Shown here in pieces: positions 34,561 to 42,749 of a DNA stretch of 64,000 bases. Made by a program: the position numbers and the translations under genes. Each line of letters opens with the position of its first letter. Within the stretch, counting starts at the first letter, position 1. Origin of the DNA: Nitrospira sp. (GTDB lineage: Bacteria > Nitrospirota > Nitrospiria > Nitrospirales > Nitrospiraceae). The stretch covers positions 3,636,179-3,700,178 of the forward strand of contig CP126121.1 of assembly GCA_030123625.1 (NCBI GenBank). Direction: 5' to 3'. The notes under the pieces were generated by a model, which saw only the letters and a program-made list of their open reading frames with translations, had not been told where the DNA came from and did not search any database.

Positions 34561-34859
34561 CAGGATGCTCAAAAAGACCGTCCAGCAAGGCCGCAGCGAG
34601 GTCCGCGACGCGAAGAATAATGAGCGTCACGTTTGCGGACGGGCGCGAGTCGGTGAGCGCCCAGTGTCTTACCGGCGAGGCGTATACTTTTCCACCCACC
34701 CAGCCCCGAGCTGCTTGTGCAGCTCTTGCCCGGTGGTACGTTGAGCCTCTGAGGTTCACGCCGTGCCGAATAAGGCACGGCACGTTTGTGAACGCCGCCG
34801 AGATGGTGAGGCGGCAGTGTCCCGCGAGAACGACGCTGGCGGCCTTTTTCAGCATCCTG
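34561..34859. repeat. Inverted-repeat element, family C, copy 1
   Basis: The ends are inverted: CAGGATGCTCAAAAAGACCG on the left and the complement of CGGCCTTTTTCAGCATCCTG on the right. The interior of about 250 bases includes a perfect hairpin (CGTGCC-GAATAA-GGCACG near 34761-34778). Shorter relatives lie at 40574-40697 and 44219-44340. No coding capacity is evident. It looks like a miniature inverted-repeat element. Confidence 0.75.
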
Positions 34860-34860
34860 A

Positions 34861-35532
34861 TTAGAGCAACTTGTGGTTCTTAAAGGTCAAGTTCTTCACG
34901 ACGACCTGACCGTTTTCATAGGTGATGATCCGCCTGGTCGCGGGGAGGTCCGATGAGCCGACGCGGACATGGGTGTCGGTGAAACTTTCTACATTGGTCA
35001 GTTTGCCGTCGGTCGGCGAATAGTAGTAGACCGTGTACTTGGTCGTGAGATTCTTCTGGTCCTGCGTGATCGCGCTTTCCTCGACGTTGATCGTAAAGGC
35101 GAACGGATTCATGCCGGGATGGGCCATCTTGCGGTTGATCTGTGTGATCCGGTTGTCCTTGATCCGGTAAAAGGAATTGGACCCATGGATATTCAACTTG
35201 GTGCCGAACGGATGACCGTCTTCCTCCATCGTCAAGGCATACTTTCCATCGGACTCTTCGAAGCTCCGTGGTCCACGATGGACCGCAATCATGCCCAGTT
35301 GCTCTTGCACCCATTTTTGAGTCTCGCTATCGCCTAGTTGGACCGATACTTCGCGGGGACCTTTGACGCTGATGGGGCCGCTGGTTTCTTTCCCATTCAC
35401 ATTGACGGTGAGGTCAGCCGTGAACCCCTTAAAGTCTTTTTGCCACCGGGAGGTCTTTTCGAACGCTCGGCGCAGTAGATCTCGCGCTTGAGGATCATCG
35501 GTGACAGTCGAAGATTCGTGTGTGTGCTCCAT
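34861..35532 (-). CDS. DUF3386-like protein
   Basis: From the ATG at 35532 the product has 223 residues. ARDLLRRAFEKTSRWQKDFK, then GFTADLTVNVNGKETSGPIS and MNPFAFTINVEESAITQDQK fit the DUF3386 family known mainly from cyanobacteria. There is no signal peptide. The fold is probably a beta-rich lipoprotein-carrier-like sheet (RRIITYENGQVVVKNLTFKN), but the function is unknown. A longer upstream frame has no family similarity. The family C element follows its stop directly. Confidence 0.78.
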   Translation of the reverse strand: MEHTHESSTVTDDPQARDLLRRAFEKTSRWQKDFKGFTADLTVNVNGKETSGPISVKGPREVSVQLGDSETQKWVQEQLGMIAVHRGPRSFEESDGKYALTMEEDGHPFGTKLNIHGSNSFYRIKDNRITQINRKMAHPGMNPFAFTINVEESAITQDQKNLTTKYTVYYYSPTDGKLTNVESFTDTHVRVGSSDLPATRRIITYENGQVVVKNLTFKNHKLL

Positions 35533-35790
35533 GATGGATCTCCTCTTTAGGAAATGTATGGTCGACGTATACTTATACCGGTGCATGCGATCGCACTCAA
35601 TAGTGAAATCCCTGGGGAGGCGGCTGCTTATGTTTCGAGAGCCTTTATGAGGCATCGCACGGTCGCGCAACATTCGATATTCCCAAAATCATCATAATTC
35701 TGATATACTTCGCCGATTTTGGGGCTGGGATGTTGGACCGAAGAAGCTCCTGATCAGGCGGTCAGCCTGTGTGAAGGAAGGATGGGCATG

Positions 35791-36129
35791 GAACGACGAG
35801 CTGCTTCGCATACCGAAGAAGAAGAGATGAATCAACGCCGTAAACTTTTGAATGCGGCGAGACGGGGCGACACGAAAGCCATCAGCCGGCTGTTCGAACT
35901 CTATCAAGTACGGGTGCTCAGCGGAGACCAATTGGCCAAGGTCAACCGCACCGCTACCTACATGACCCCTGTGAAGCAGAGCAGCAAGTCAAAGTCTTCG
36001 CAGAAAATTGAAAAATCAAACGCTTCGAACGCAGCGAAAAAATCGGTCAAAGCCTCTAAGGTGACTCCCAATAAGGAGCCGGTAGGTCCAATCAAAAAAT
36101 CGGCCAAGAGCGCGCCCAAACGTAAATAA
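35791..36129 (+). CDS. Lys-rich tailed protein
   Basis: This roughly 112-residue protein starts at ATG 35791 (AAGGAAGG just upstream) or at 35827. The first 60 residues are a small helical domain (MNQRRKLLNAARRGDTKAIS, RLFELYQVRVLSGDQLAKVN). The last 50 are an unstructured tail of Lys, Ser, Ala and Pro (SKSSQKIEKSNASNAAKKSV) resembling histone H1-like bacterial proteins. It may bind nucleic acid non-specifically. The tail is a low-complexity sequence, so similarity to histone-like proteins could be convergent. Confidence 0.6.
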   Translation, partial: ERRAASHTEEEEMNQRRKLLNAARRGDTKAISRLFELYQVRVLSGDQLAKVNRTATYMTPVKQSSKSKSSQKIEKSNASNAAKKSVKASKVTPNKEPVGPIKKSAKSAPKRK

Positions 36130-36141
36130 AAGGAGTCGGGG

Positions 36142-36438
36142 TCACTGCACGGCCACTCTGAGCCCACCCCCCGCGAGTTTTGCTGCAATGTCATCCGCCT
36201 GTTCTGCCGATCCGGTGAAGACAATCGCTTCTCCGTCATGATCGATACGCCAGGCCAATTCGAATGCCTTGGTCGAAGTCATGCCGGGAATAAATCGACA
36301 AAACAGTTCGATCACTTGTTGATAGGTATGACAGTCGCAGTTGTACACCACGACGCGAGACTCGAACTCGGTTCCCGAACCGATTTGCACATCTTCGGTG
36401 GTTTCCGGGATGGTCTGTGGTGTGGAAGGTGTCGGCAT
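36142..36438 (-). CDS. clpS: ATP-dependent Clp protease adaptor
   Basis: This 98-residue protein has a variable polar N-terminus and a ClpS core: VVVYNCDCHTYQQVIELFCR, MTSTKAFELAWRIDHDGEAI and AAKLAGGGLRVAVQ. ClpS delivers N-degron substrates to ClpAP or ClpCP. The binding-pocket segment YNxDCHT is present with Cys where Asp is usual (NCDCHT). No clpA gene is adjacent in this window. It converges with the Lys-rich tailed gene. Confidence 0.88.
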   Translation of the reverse strand: MPTPSTPQTIPETTEDVQIGSGTEFESRVVVYNCDCHTYQQVIELFCRFIPGMTSTKAFELAWRIDHDGEAIVFTGSAEQADDIAAKLAGGGLRVAVQ

Positions 36439-36504
36439 GGAACGGGGTTTCTAACGGGCCTGGCAGAATAGTTCAGCTCTGAGTTATCGGATACCGTACA
36501 GGGT

Positions 36505-36717
36505 TTACACCTTGTCCATATCGATCACTTCCGTCGCATCCCATAAGTTTTTCAGCTCGGCCTCAGCCAAATCCTTTTCACGATCCGCTTCCGTTTCTTC
36601 TCCAAATGTCCGTCGCGGTGCGGTCGATGGGGCGTCCGTGCGTCTTTCCTCGGCTGCCGATGTGGCAGTCGTCAGAGGACGGCGCCGTTTCTTTAACGGA
36701 TCCATGTTGACCGGCAT
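36505..36717 (-). CDS. Small charged protein
   Basis: This 70-residue hydrophilic protein (PLKKRRRPLTTATSAAEERR, then EADREKDLAEAELKNLWDAT) has a basic N-terminus and an acidic helical C-terminus. The ATG at 36717 is preceded by TTGGAGGAACC, a strong ribosome-binding site. I recognise no family. Its position upstream of clpS on the same strand may reflect a shared transcript. Confidence 0.55.
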   Translation of the reverse strand: MPVNMDPLKKRRRPLTTATSAAEERRTDAPSTAPRRTFGEETEADREKDLAEAELKNLWDATEVIDMDKV

Positions 36718-36853
36718 GAGGTTCCTCCAATAAGTCTCTACTCTTCTCTCATTATGACTGTCTTGTCAATCGTCGAAAGACGCTTGCTGACAGGAACCGA
36801 AATGAGTTCTACCATCCTTGCTGGATGTTGATGTGCCGGTTTTTAGGGTCCGC

Positions 36854-37984
36854 TCAGAACAACTGCTCTGCCACTGTATCAGCGTAGCGACGACCCAAGG
36901 AAGTCAGTCGTACCAGATCGTGATCGACATCGAGCAGGCCATTCGCGATAAGCTCGTCGATCTGATGATCTCGTTCCGCGGCTGTAATGGCTTGTCGGGG
37001 GACACCACGAAGAAGACGCAAGCCGAACACAAGAGCATCTCGCTGACGCTCGGATGCCGAGAGGACTGTGCGCTCCGTTATCGGCAGACGGTTATCCTTC
37101 AAGCATGTAGCATAGATTTCGAGATCCGCTACATTTCCAAACCGAATTCCATGGAGATAGGACTGTGCGCTGGGGCCGAGTCCAAGATACTCGCCACCGG
37201 TCCAGTAGAGGAGATTATGGCGACAGGCATAGTCGGGTTTGGCATAGTTGGAAATTTCGTAGCGTGAAAATCCCGCATCGGTAAGGAAACGCTCTGCTGC
37301 GGATTCCATGTCGATCTGAAGCATGTCGTCGGGCGGCGGGACAACATTCCGAGCGATGTCCTGAGCAAGCCTGGTGTCCTTTTCAATAGTCAGGGCATAA
37401 CAGGAGATATGAGACGGGGCAAGCGCCATGAGCGATTCCAAGGTGCCTATCCAATCCTGCAACGATTGGCCCGGCAGACCATACATCAGATCGAGGTTGA
37501 TATTTCTGAATCCGGCGCGGCGTGCAGCCTGAACCGCAGTCGTCGTATCCTGCACTTTCCCAAAACGACCAATGGAGACGAAATCCTTGTCCGCCATGGA
37601 CTCCGCTCCAAAGCTGATCCGATTGAATCCCGCATCAGCCAAGATTGTGAGATCTCTTACGGTCATGGAAGATGGGTGTGCCTCCACTGTGACCTCGGCC
37701 GTGCCGGCGGTCGGCCAGGTGGATCGGATCAGCGCCAGAAGCACAGCCAACTGATCGGCTGGGAGGGACGTCGGCGTTCCGCCCCCGAAATAGATGCTCT
37801 GTAGGGTGCGGCCATTCAGGGACTCTTGCCGTCGATAGAGTGAAATTTCTTGGACAAGGGCGGAGTGAAACAGCGCCATGCGATCGGATCGAGCGATTTC
37901 CAGGTAGAACGCGCAGAAGTGGCATCGGCGGCGACAAAATGGGATATGAACATACAGACCGAGATCTTCGTCCGAAGGGCTCAT
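36854..37984 (-). CDS. hemW: Radical SAM heme chaperone HemW
   Basis: From the ATG at 37984 the protein has 376 residues. YVHIPFCRRRCHFCAF carries the radical-SAM cysteines Cys17, Cys21 and Cys24. IYFGGGTPTSLPADQL, NRISFGAESMADKDF and NLDLMYGLPGQSLQDWIGTL complete the HemW/HemN-like fold, and the C-terminal HemN_C domain follows (EYLGLGPSAQSYL). The extra aromatic motif expected for true oxygen-independent coproporphyrinogen oxidase is missing, favouring HemW, which delivers heme to respiratory enzymes. A longer upstream frame is not supported. Confidence 0.9.
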   Translation of the reverse strand: MSPSDEDLGLYVHIPFCRRRCHFCAFYLEIARSDRMALFHSALVQEISLYRRQESLNGRTLQSIYFGGGTPTSLPADQLAVLLALIRSTWPTAGTAEVTVEAHPSSMTVRDLTILADAGFNRISFGAESMADKDFVSIGRFGKVQDTTTAVQAARRAGFRNINLDLMYGLPGQSLQDWIGTLESLMALAPSHISCYALTIEKDTRLAQDIARNVVPPPDDMLQIDMESAAERFLTDAGFSRYEISNYAKPDYACRHNLLYWTGGEYLGLGPSAQSYLHGIRFGNVADLEIYATCLKDNRLPITERTVLSASERQRDALVFGLRLLRGVPRQAITAAERDHQIDELIANGLLDVDHDLVRLTSLGRRYADTVAEQLF

Positions 37985-37988
37985 CGTT

Positions 37989-38252
37989 TCAGGGGAAGGG
38001 AAGAGGCTGTGAGAAATTTTTAGCCACGACGATTTCGATTTCGTCGGCCGGCGATATCCCTCGGTTGCGGATGTGCGATGCCCATCCGTCATGCCTGCGG
38101 AGCGACTCGAAGACGGATTTCAGCAATTGCGGTTTGATCCGGGCTTCCCACTCGTGCAGCCAATGGCGTTCATCCTCGTCCCCGGTATAGTCGTCCGGAA
38201 ACGAGGCTTCCAGCGTGAAGCGAATGGTAAACGTTTTGTCTTCCTGGTACAT
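37989..38252 (-). CDS. Conserved small protein upstream of hemW
   Basis: This 87-residue acidic protein (MYQEDKTFTIRFTLEASFPD, DYTGDEDERHWLHEWEARIK, IEIVVAKNF) sits 4 bases upstream of hemW on the same strand and is almost certainly co-transcribed. I recognise no domain. The RHDGWASHIRNRGISPADEI segment suggests a small alpha-beta fold. Confidence 0.6.
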   Translation of the reverse strand: MYQEDKTFTIRFTLEASFPDDYTGDEDERHWLHEWEARIKPQLLKSVFESLRRHDGWASHIRNRGISPADEIEIVVAKNFSQPLPFP

Positions 38253-38322
38253 AAAATCCTATCGTTGCGATTCAGTCGGTGTGATTTTATAATGCTCTTG
38301 GCAGCCGAAGGAGTCTTCAACT

Positions 38323-38547
38323 ATGCCTATCTTCGAATATGTGTGTCGCGAATGCAACCACCGTTTTGAGCTGCTGGTCCAAGGATCGGCGGAGGCGGCT
38401 TGCCCCCAGTGCAAGACGACCAAGCTTGATAAACAGTTCTCCCCCTTTGGAGTCGGGGCTACGACCAGTTGGGCGTCCTCAGCCGGACCAGGCGCCTGCG
38501 GCAGTTGCGGCGATCCCCGTGGACCTGGCGCCTGCTCGATGAATTAA
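38323..38547 (+). CDS. FmdB-type zinc ribbon protein
   Basis: This 74-residue protein has the family opening MPIFEYVCRECNHRFELLVQ and a second knuckle CPQCKTTK. Together the four Cys bind one zinc. The tail is Gly/Ala/Ser-rich with CGSCGDPRGPGACS. FmdB-like proteins are thought to be regulatory but lack proven function. It is divergent from hemW and followed 7 bases later by a helical unknown. Confidence 0.85.
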   Translation: MPIFEYVCRECNHRFELLVQGSAEAACPQCKTTKLDKQFSPFGVGATTSWASSAGPGACGSCGDPRGPGACSMN

Positions 38548-38554
38548 GCAGGCA

Positions 38555-38881
38555 ATGGGCACGCAGGATGAACAGGCGGTGCAACGGGCGATCTCGGCTA
38601 TTTCGCAATCCGATCCGCTCATCAAGCTGCTGCAGCAAGTGCGATTGGGCCGCATGAAACCTACCGATATGGGCTTGCGCGCTGTGACGGAGTCTTGGCT
38701 GAATACCTACGAGAAAGCGTTGGCCATGGAAGGTCTGACTCAATTCGGCCTTCGTCGGCTGAATCCCGCCCCTCGTCTTACGGTTCTTATCGAGGCCGGA
38801 GTGCTCACCGACAATCACTCGGGCGTAAGGGCCCTGAGGGCCTCCTATGATGAACTCCTCGCTCGTGCCCCTGCCACATAG
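38555..38881 (+). CDS. Conserved hypothetical helical protein
   Basis: This 108-residue protein (AVQRAISAISQSDPLIKLLQ, VTESWLNTYEKALAMEGLTQ) is soluble and mostly helical. I recognise no family. It follows the FmdB-like gene by 7 bases and overlaps the next gene by 35, so the three probably form one operon. Confidence 0.5.
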   Translation: MGTQDEQAVQRAISAISQSDPLIKLLQQVRLGRMKPTDMGLRAVTESWLNTYEKALAMEGLTQFGLRRLNPAPRLTVLIEAGVLTDNHSGVRALRASYDELLARAPAT

Positions 38882-39560
38882 GCTGCTTGCATCCCTGCTT
38901 TTGCTCTTGTGCCTGTCTGCTCTCATCCTCTTACCGGCGCCGATACGATCGGAAGATGCCGCAGGGCTCCACCCTTTGAGAGCGATTCCTTTGATACAGA
39001 TTGATTCTCTTCTGCCCTCGGATACACGTCTCTTGTTCGAGCAGAGCGCCATCGAAGCATTTCTTACGACGCTGGAAGGGGCGCCTCCAGATTGGGCCAC
39101 CGTCTATGGTTACGGTCACCATGATCCCGGACATGATGAGCGGCTGTTCAACCTGAACCGGCAGCGGGATGCTGCACGCGAGGGGAACCCTGTTCTGAAC
39201 CGGCGTGTGGCATTCGTCTGGCCGGGAGAATTGTCGCAATTCGATCCTGAAACCAAGAGCTATGCGGTGGCGGTCGGGCCGGAGTTCAATTCAACACGTT
39301 GGGGGCTGGTACGCTTCAAGCCTGAGGAGGTTCCGAGCAATCTGCGCGTGAGGCCGGACAAGAAATCTGCCGCTCGGATCAGTCGGAGTCTCGCGAAACG
39401 TAAAAAAGTACACGTGTCGGTCGTGATGGCCGGTGTTCTGATCCCTTCCGAGTCGATCATCTATGATTTCTCGCACGAGGAGGAAGGGGTCGGTCTTATC
39501 ATGCCTGTGGTGCGGGTTGAACAGGTGGAAGTTCTTTTCAGAAAGCCGCAAGCGCCCTGA
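38847..39560 (+). CDS. Exported protein of unknown function
   Basis: This 237-residue protein has a strong signal peptide (LLASLLLLLCLSALILLPAP). The mature part includes WATVYGYGHHDPGHDERLFN, RVAFVWPGELSQFD and IYDFSHEEEGVGLIMPVVRV. I recognise no domain. It overlaps the previous gene, so it may be co-translated. A periplasmic location is likely because there is no outer-membrane C-terminal Phe and no lipobox Cys at the cleavage site. Confidence 0.6.
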   Translation: MMNSSLVPLPHRLLASLLLLLCLSALILLPAPIRSEDAAGLHPLRAIPLIQIDSLLPSDTRLLFEQSAIEAFLTTLEGAPPDWATVYGYGHHDPGHDERLFNLNRQRDAAREGNPVLNRRVAFVWPGELSQFDPETKSYAVAVGPEFNSTRWGLVRFKPEEVPSNLRVRPDKKSAARISRSLAKRKKVHVSVVMAGVLIPSESIIYDFSHEEEGVGLIMPVVRVEQVEVLFRKPQAP

Positions 39561-39608
39561 TTACACTGACGCGAGTTCGTGATGAGAGGCTGCTGTGGTT
39601 GCCACGAA

Positions 39609-40493
39609 TCAATAGGCGTCTTTTGCGCAGCGAAAGCCCGTACCACTGGGACGGCTGTCCATCGTGCCCCAATCGCGATCCGTTGTACGGAGGCTAGTGG
39701 CCGGTTTGAGCCATGATCCGCCACGCATAGCTTTGATCGCACCTCGAATCGGACCGGCAGGATCTGTGAGCGGGGCATGTTTATAATAATTCGGATCGTA
39801 CCAATCTTGTACCCATTCCGCCGCATTGCCGGCCATTCCAAATAGGCCATAAGGGCTTACTCCTTGTGGAAAGCTGTCAACCGCCATCGTCAGCACTTCT
39901 CCCTGTATTCCTCTCTCCTTGGCCAGACGAGCGCCCTCGCCTCTGACCCAGAAGGCATCCCAATCCGCTCCGTTGTTGAACTCGATCGTCCGTTGTGCCC
40001 AGTAACTGGCACTATTCGCCATGGTCAAGTCCCAGGTGTTTCCCCACGGATACCGTCTGCCGTCGGTTCCCCGTGCTGCCTTTTCCCATTCCGCTTCAGT
40101 CGGGAGGCGCTTTCCGGCCCAGCGGCAGTAGGCGTCGGCATCCTCCCAGCTCACATTGACGACAGGATGGTATTCGATGCCCGGGATGGGACGATTGTTC
40201 GCCCAGAGAGTCGCCCCTTGGCTTGCATTCGCCGGAGCACGATGACCCGTTGCTTGTACGAAGGCGGCATAGGCTTGATTGGTCACCTCAAAGCGGTCCA
40301 GGAAGTATCCACTGAGGTAGACACGTCGTTCCGGACGTTCGTCAGGGAAGCCATCACTTCCCTCGGGACTCCCCATCGTAAACTCTCCCGGAGCAACCAG
40401 AGCCATGTCTGTAGGAATGTCAGCCCAGGCATCCGAGGGATAATGGCTGAGGGCAAGGAAGAGGATGCACAAGGAGAGGAAGGGCCGGGCCAT
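39609..40493 (-). CDS. Exported formylglycine-generating-enzyme-like (SUMF1) protein
   Basis: From the ATG at 40493 the protein has 294 residues with a signal peptide (FLSLCILFLALSHYPSDAWA). The FGE-sulfatase fold is clear: MALVAPGEFTMGSPEGSD, VNVSWEDADAYCRWAGKRLP, TEAEWEKAARGTDGRRYPWG, GMAGNAAEWVQDWYD and the end RPSGTGFRCA. True FGE uses a Cys pair for copper binding; most exported bacterial members lack it, as appears to be so here. The role may be structural or enzymatic on a surface substrate and is not known. Confidence 0.87.
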   Translation of the reverse strand: MARPFLSLCILFLALSHYPSDAWADIPTDMALVAPGEFTMGSPEGSDGFPDERPERRVYLSGYFLDRFEVTNQAYAAFVQATGHRAPANASQGATLWANNRPIPGIEYHPVVNVSWEDADAYCRWAGKRLPTEAEWEKAARGTDGRRYPWGNTWDLTMANSASYWAQRTIEFNNGADWDAFWVRGEGARLAKERGIQGEVLTMAVDSFPQGVSPYGLFGMAGNAAEWVQDWYDPNYYKHAPLTDPAGPIRGAIKAMRGGSWLKPATSLRTTDRDWGTMDSRPSGTGFRCAKDAY

Positions 40494-40573
40494 TAGTAGG
40501 CCCTTGAAAAATAAATATGGCACTTGCAAATGCCGAAGTTTTCAGAGATCACGGACCGAATAAGAGTGGCCCG

Positions 40574-40697
40574 CAGGATGTTCAAAAAGGCCTTCCAGCA
40601 AGGCCGCAGCGAGCGAAGAGGCGAGGCATACTTTGTTTTGTATGTTGAGCCTCTGAGCGACGCGAGAACGAAGCTGGGGGACTTTTTCAACATCCTG
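40574..40697. repeat. Inverted-repeat element, family C, copy 2
   Basis: The ends CAGGATGTTCAAAAAGGCCT and CTTTTTCAACATCCTG are inverted. The interior includes a second inverted pair around TTTGTTTTGTATGTTGAGCC. At 124 bases it is the compact form of the element at 34561. It lies directly against the stop of the PqqC-like gene. Confidence 0.8.
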
Positions 40698-41444
40698 TTA
40701 GGGAGTCTTGATACCACAGGCGCGGGCGACCGCATCACGATAATTCAGCCACAGAGACAAGCTCTTTTTTACGCCTGTCAGAACCGATTGCCGCAGAGAG
40801 GGCTGTGTGTAATTAACGACCATATCATAGGCATCGTGCCGATGGCCTGCTTCGACTGTTTGATGGGCTCGAATCAGGTCCATCCGGCTCGGCGAAACCC
40901 CATGATACCGCACCAAGGGATGAAGGCTGATGATGGATTCGATATCTTCCGGGCGTTTCTTCTCAGGAGGCGCGAGAATTTCCTTCCGATCTTTCACGCT
41001 GCCTTCCACGAAGATGGTCAAGATCGCAGCGGCAATCTCCCAATGATGGTGGCTCGACATGCGTTCAAGCCAGCCACGATAGGTTCGGGCCGCAGGCAAC
41101 AGACGGACACGTTCGAAATCCTGCCGGCGGAAGCCCAGCCCTTCCATCATCGTGAGGAAGAGCTCCGGATGAGATTTTCCCAACGAGAGTCCTCCGGTTT
41201 CTTCCTCATAGATGTTCTGAGCCAACATCTGGCGGACTGAATGCGGAGGGTTGGTGCCAAGAATCCGTGATAAGAAGACGGGAAAGTCTCGAACGTAGAC
41301 GGCGTACTCGTGCTGAAAGTGAGTTTTGAGCTGAGCGTTGTTGAGTCGGCCGGAAGAAAAGTATTCCCAGGCCCAATGATGCTTGTCGTCCATGATCCGG
41401 AGGAGTGCTTCAAGAAATGCGGATTTCTTCATGTGAGCGGACAT
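40698..41444 (-). CDS. PqqC/CADD-like iron-dependent oxidase
   Basis: This 248-residue helical protein (AFLEALLRIMDDKHHWAWEY, LKTHFQHEYAVYVRDFPVFL, NIYEEETGGLSLGKSHPELF, YRGWLERMSSHHHWEIAAAI) belongs to the TenA/PqqC heme-oxygenase-like superfamily. The EEE and HHHW segments are candidate metal ligands of the diiron subgroup that includes Chlamydia CADD. CADD-type enzymes make para-aminobenzoate for folate. A pqq operon is absent, so PQQ synthesis is unlikely. Both a folate role and another oxidation are possible. Confidence 0.72.
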   Translation of the reverse strand: MSAHMKKSAFLEALLRIMDDKHHWAWEYFSSGRLNNAQLKTHFQHEYAVYVRDFPVFLSRILGTNPPHSVRQMLAQNIYEEETGGLSLGKSHPELFLTMMEGLGFRRQDFERVRLLPAARTYRGWLERMSSHHHWEIAAAILTIFVEGSVKDRKEILAPPEKKRPEDIESIISLHPLVRYHGVSPSRMDLIRAHQTVEAGHRHDAYDMVVNYTQPSLRQSVLTGVKKSLSLWLNYRDAVARACGIKTP

Positions 41445-41502
41445 GATGCCTTGCCTTCTCGGGTGGAGCCTCGCTACAATTCGGAATACAGAGGAACAGC
41501 CG

Positions 41503-41787
41503 ATGAATCCGATAACGATTCAGAATCCCGACGACATCCTCAATGTATTGGCCGACGTGACCCTTCGTGGGACGGGTTTTACGACCGAATCGTTACTCGA
41601 CTATGTGTTGGAAGAAGGATTTACCGAGCCGATCTTCCTCAATGCCAGCGGCGAGGATCCCACTGCCTTCTTTAAAGGCCAACCGAATGCATGGGCCATT
41701 TACCAGGTCCGTGAGTGGAAGCGCGTGCTTACCATCTCGGGTGGTCCGGGCCAGGAACGGCGTGCGCGAATCACGGAAACTCCGTAA
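41503..41787 (+). CDS. Small conserved hypothetical protein
   Basis: From the ATG at 41503 the product has 94 residues (MNPITIQNPDDILNVLADVT, LLDYVLEEGFTEPIFLNASG, WAIYQVREWKRVLTISGG). It is soluble. The ITETP tail is short. I recognise no family. It diverges from the PqqC-like gene. Confidence 0.55.
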   Translation: MNPITIQNPDDILNVLADVTLRGTGFTTESLLDYVLEEGFTEPIFLNASGEDPTAFFKGQPNAWAIYQVREWKRVLTISGGPGQERRARITETP

Positions 41788-41868
41788 CTGTGGAGTGTAA
41801 AACGATGGACGGCGAAGTGCAACCAATGGGAAAATTACACGCGTGAACGATCGACCGGTGAACGGCTT

Positions 41869-42099
41869 ATGCGGATGATTCATCTCACCAATGCACAAGA
41901 TGTCGGAGAGCTCGCGATGATCAAAAGCTTGCTTGACGGCAACCGCATCGCCTACGTCGTGCATGGCGAACATGTCAGCAGCCTCTATCCCGGTGTGCCT
42001 TTTTTTGTCAGCCGTATCATGGTGGACGCGTCCGACCAGGCTCGTGCGGAGGTCCTTCTCAGCCGGCTCAGGTTGTCCATCCGTGAGACGCCGACATGA
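41869..42099 (+). CDS. DUF2007-like putative signalling protein
   Basis: This 76-residue protein (HLTNAQDVGELAMIKSLLDG, NRIAYVVHGEHVSSLYPGVP, VMVDASDQARAEVLLSRL allowing for small differences) fits DUF2007, a PII-like ferredoxin fold called a putative signal-transducing protein. The start could also be Met at 41875. The AEVLLSRLRLSIRE tail is normal for the family. Confidence 0.78.
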   Translation: MRMIHLTNAQDVGELAMIKSLLDGNRIAYVVHGEHVSSLYPGVPFFVSRIMVDASDQARAEVLLSRLRLSIRETPT

Positions 42100-42199
42100 T
42101 CCATGATCAATGTCGAATATTCAATTTTCAATTGAACATTGGTCGTTTGCGGGCCGCATGCATGTCTTACGAACGTCTCATGACGAGTGACGGCCATCG

Positions 42200-42640
42200 T
42201 TACGGCTGAAGTCGGGGGTGAGGTTTATCCGCGGGAAAATTGCTTGAGCGGCGTTCCCGTGATCCTTCGTACCATCCTCCCATCAGGATCCCTTCCTCGA
42301 AATAGAGATAGCGGTGACGGACAACCGCCGAGCTTTCCCAATCCTCGAAAATCCATTCCTCCTGCCGTATGCCGTCTTTGGTGAATGTGGTGTTGATCGT
42401 CTGCGGTCCGCCCCACGATTGCAGAACCTGTTCTTTGGTCATCCCCACCATGACACGGTGTTGCTCGATGTGCTTTTGAAAGTCCGGATCGCTGAGCTGG
42501 ACGATCATCGGCCATACCACTGCCATGAGGATAAACAGCGCAAGCCCGGCATAAATAATGACCCTGACCGAACGGCGGCGAATAAACGACGGTTCTTCGG
42601 GTTGTGATTCGGACGAAGTCGGCTGAAGGTCGGTGGTCAT
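42200..42640 (-). CDS. Membrane-anchored SmpA/BamE-like protein
   Basis: This 146-residue protein has one membrane helix (RVIIYAGLALFILMAVVWPM) and a periplasmic domain with VMVGMTKEQVLQSWGGPQTI, EEWIFEDWE and HRYLYFEEGILMGG. The GMTKEQVLxxxGxP signature is the SmpA/OmlA-like fold found in BamE. It lacks a lipobox, so it is anchored by the helix instead. The function is probably envelope-related but not proven. Confidence 0.72.
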   Translation of the reverse strand: MTTDLQPTSSESQPEEPSFIRRRSVRVIIYAGLALFILMAVVWPMIVQLSDPDFQKHIEQHRVMVGMTKEQVLQSWGGPQTINTTFTKDGIRQEEWIFEDWESSAVVRHRYLYFEEGILMGGWYEGSRERRSSNFPADKPHPRLQP

Positions 42641-42749
42641 GATGTCACGCGGAAGCGGCGCATGCTAGCAACGGAGTGTGATGGAGTCAAGAATGGGCGG
42701 TTTTCAGCAATCAATTCCAAATAACAGGCGACGCGATATACTTGCAACC

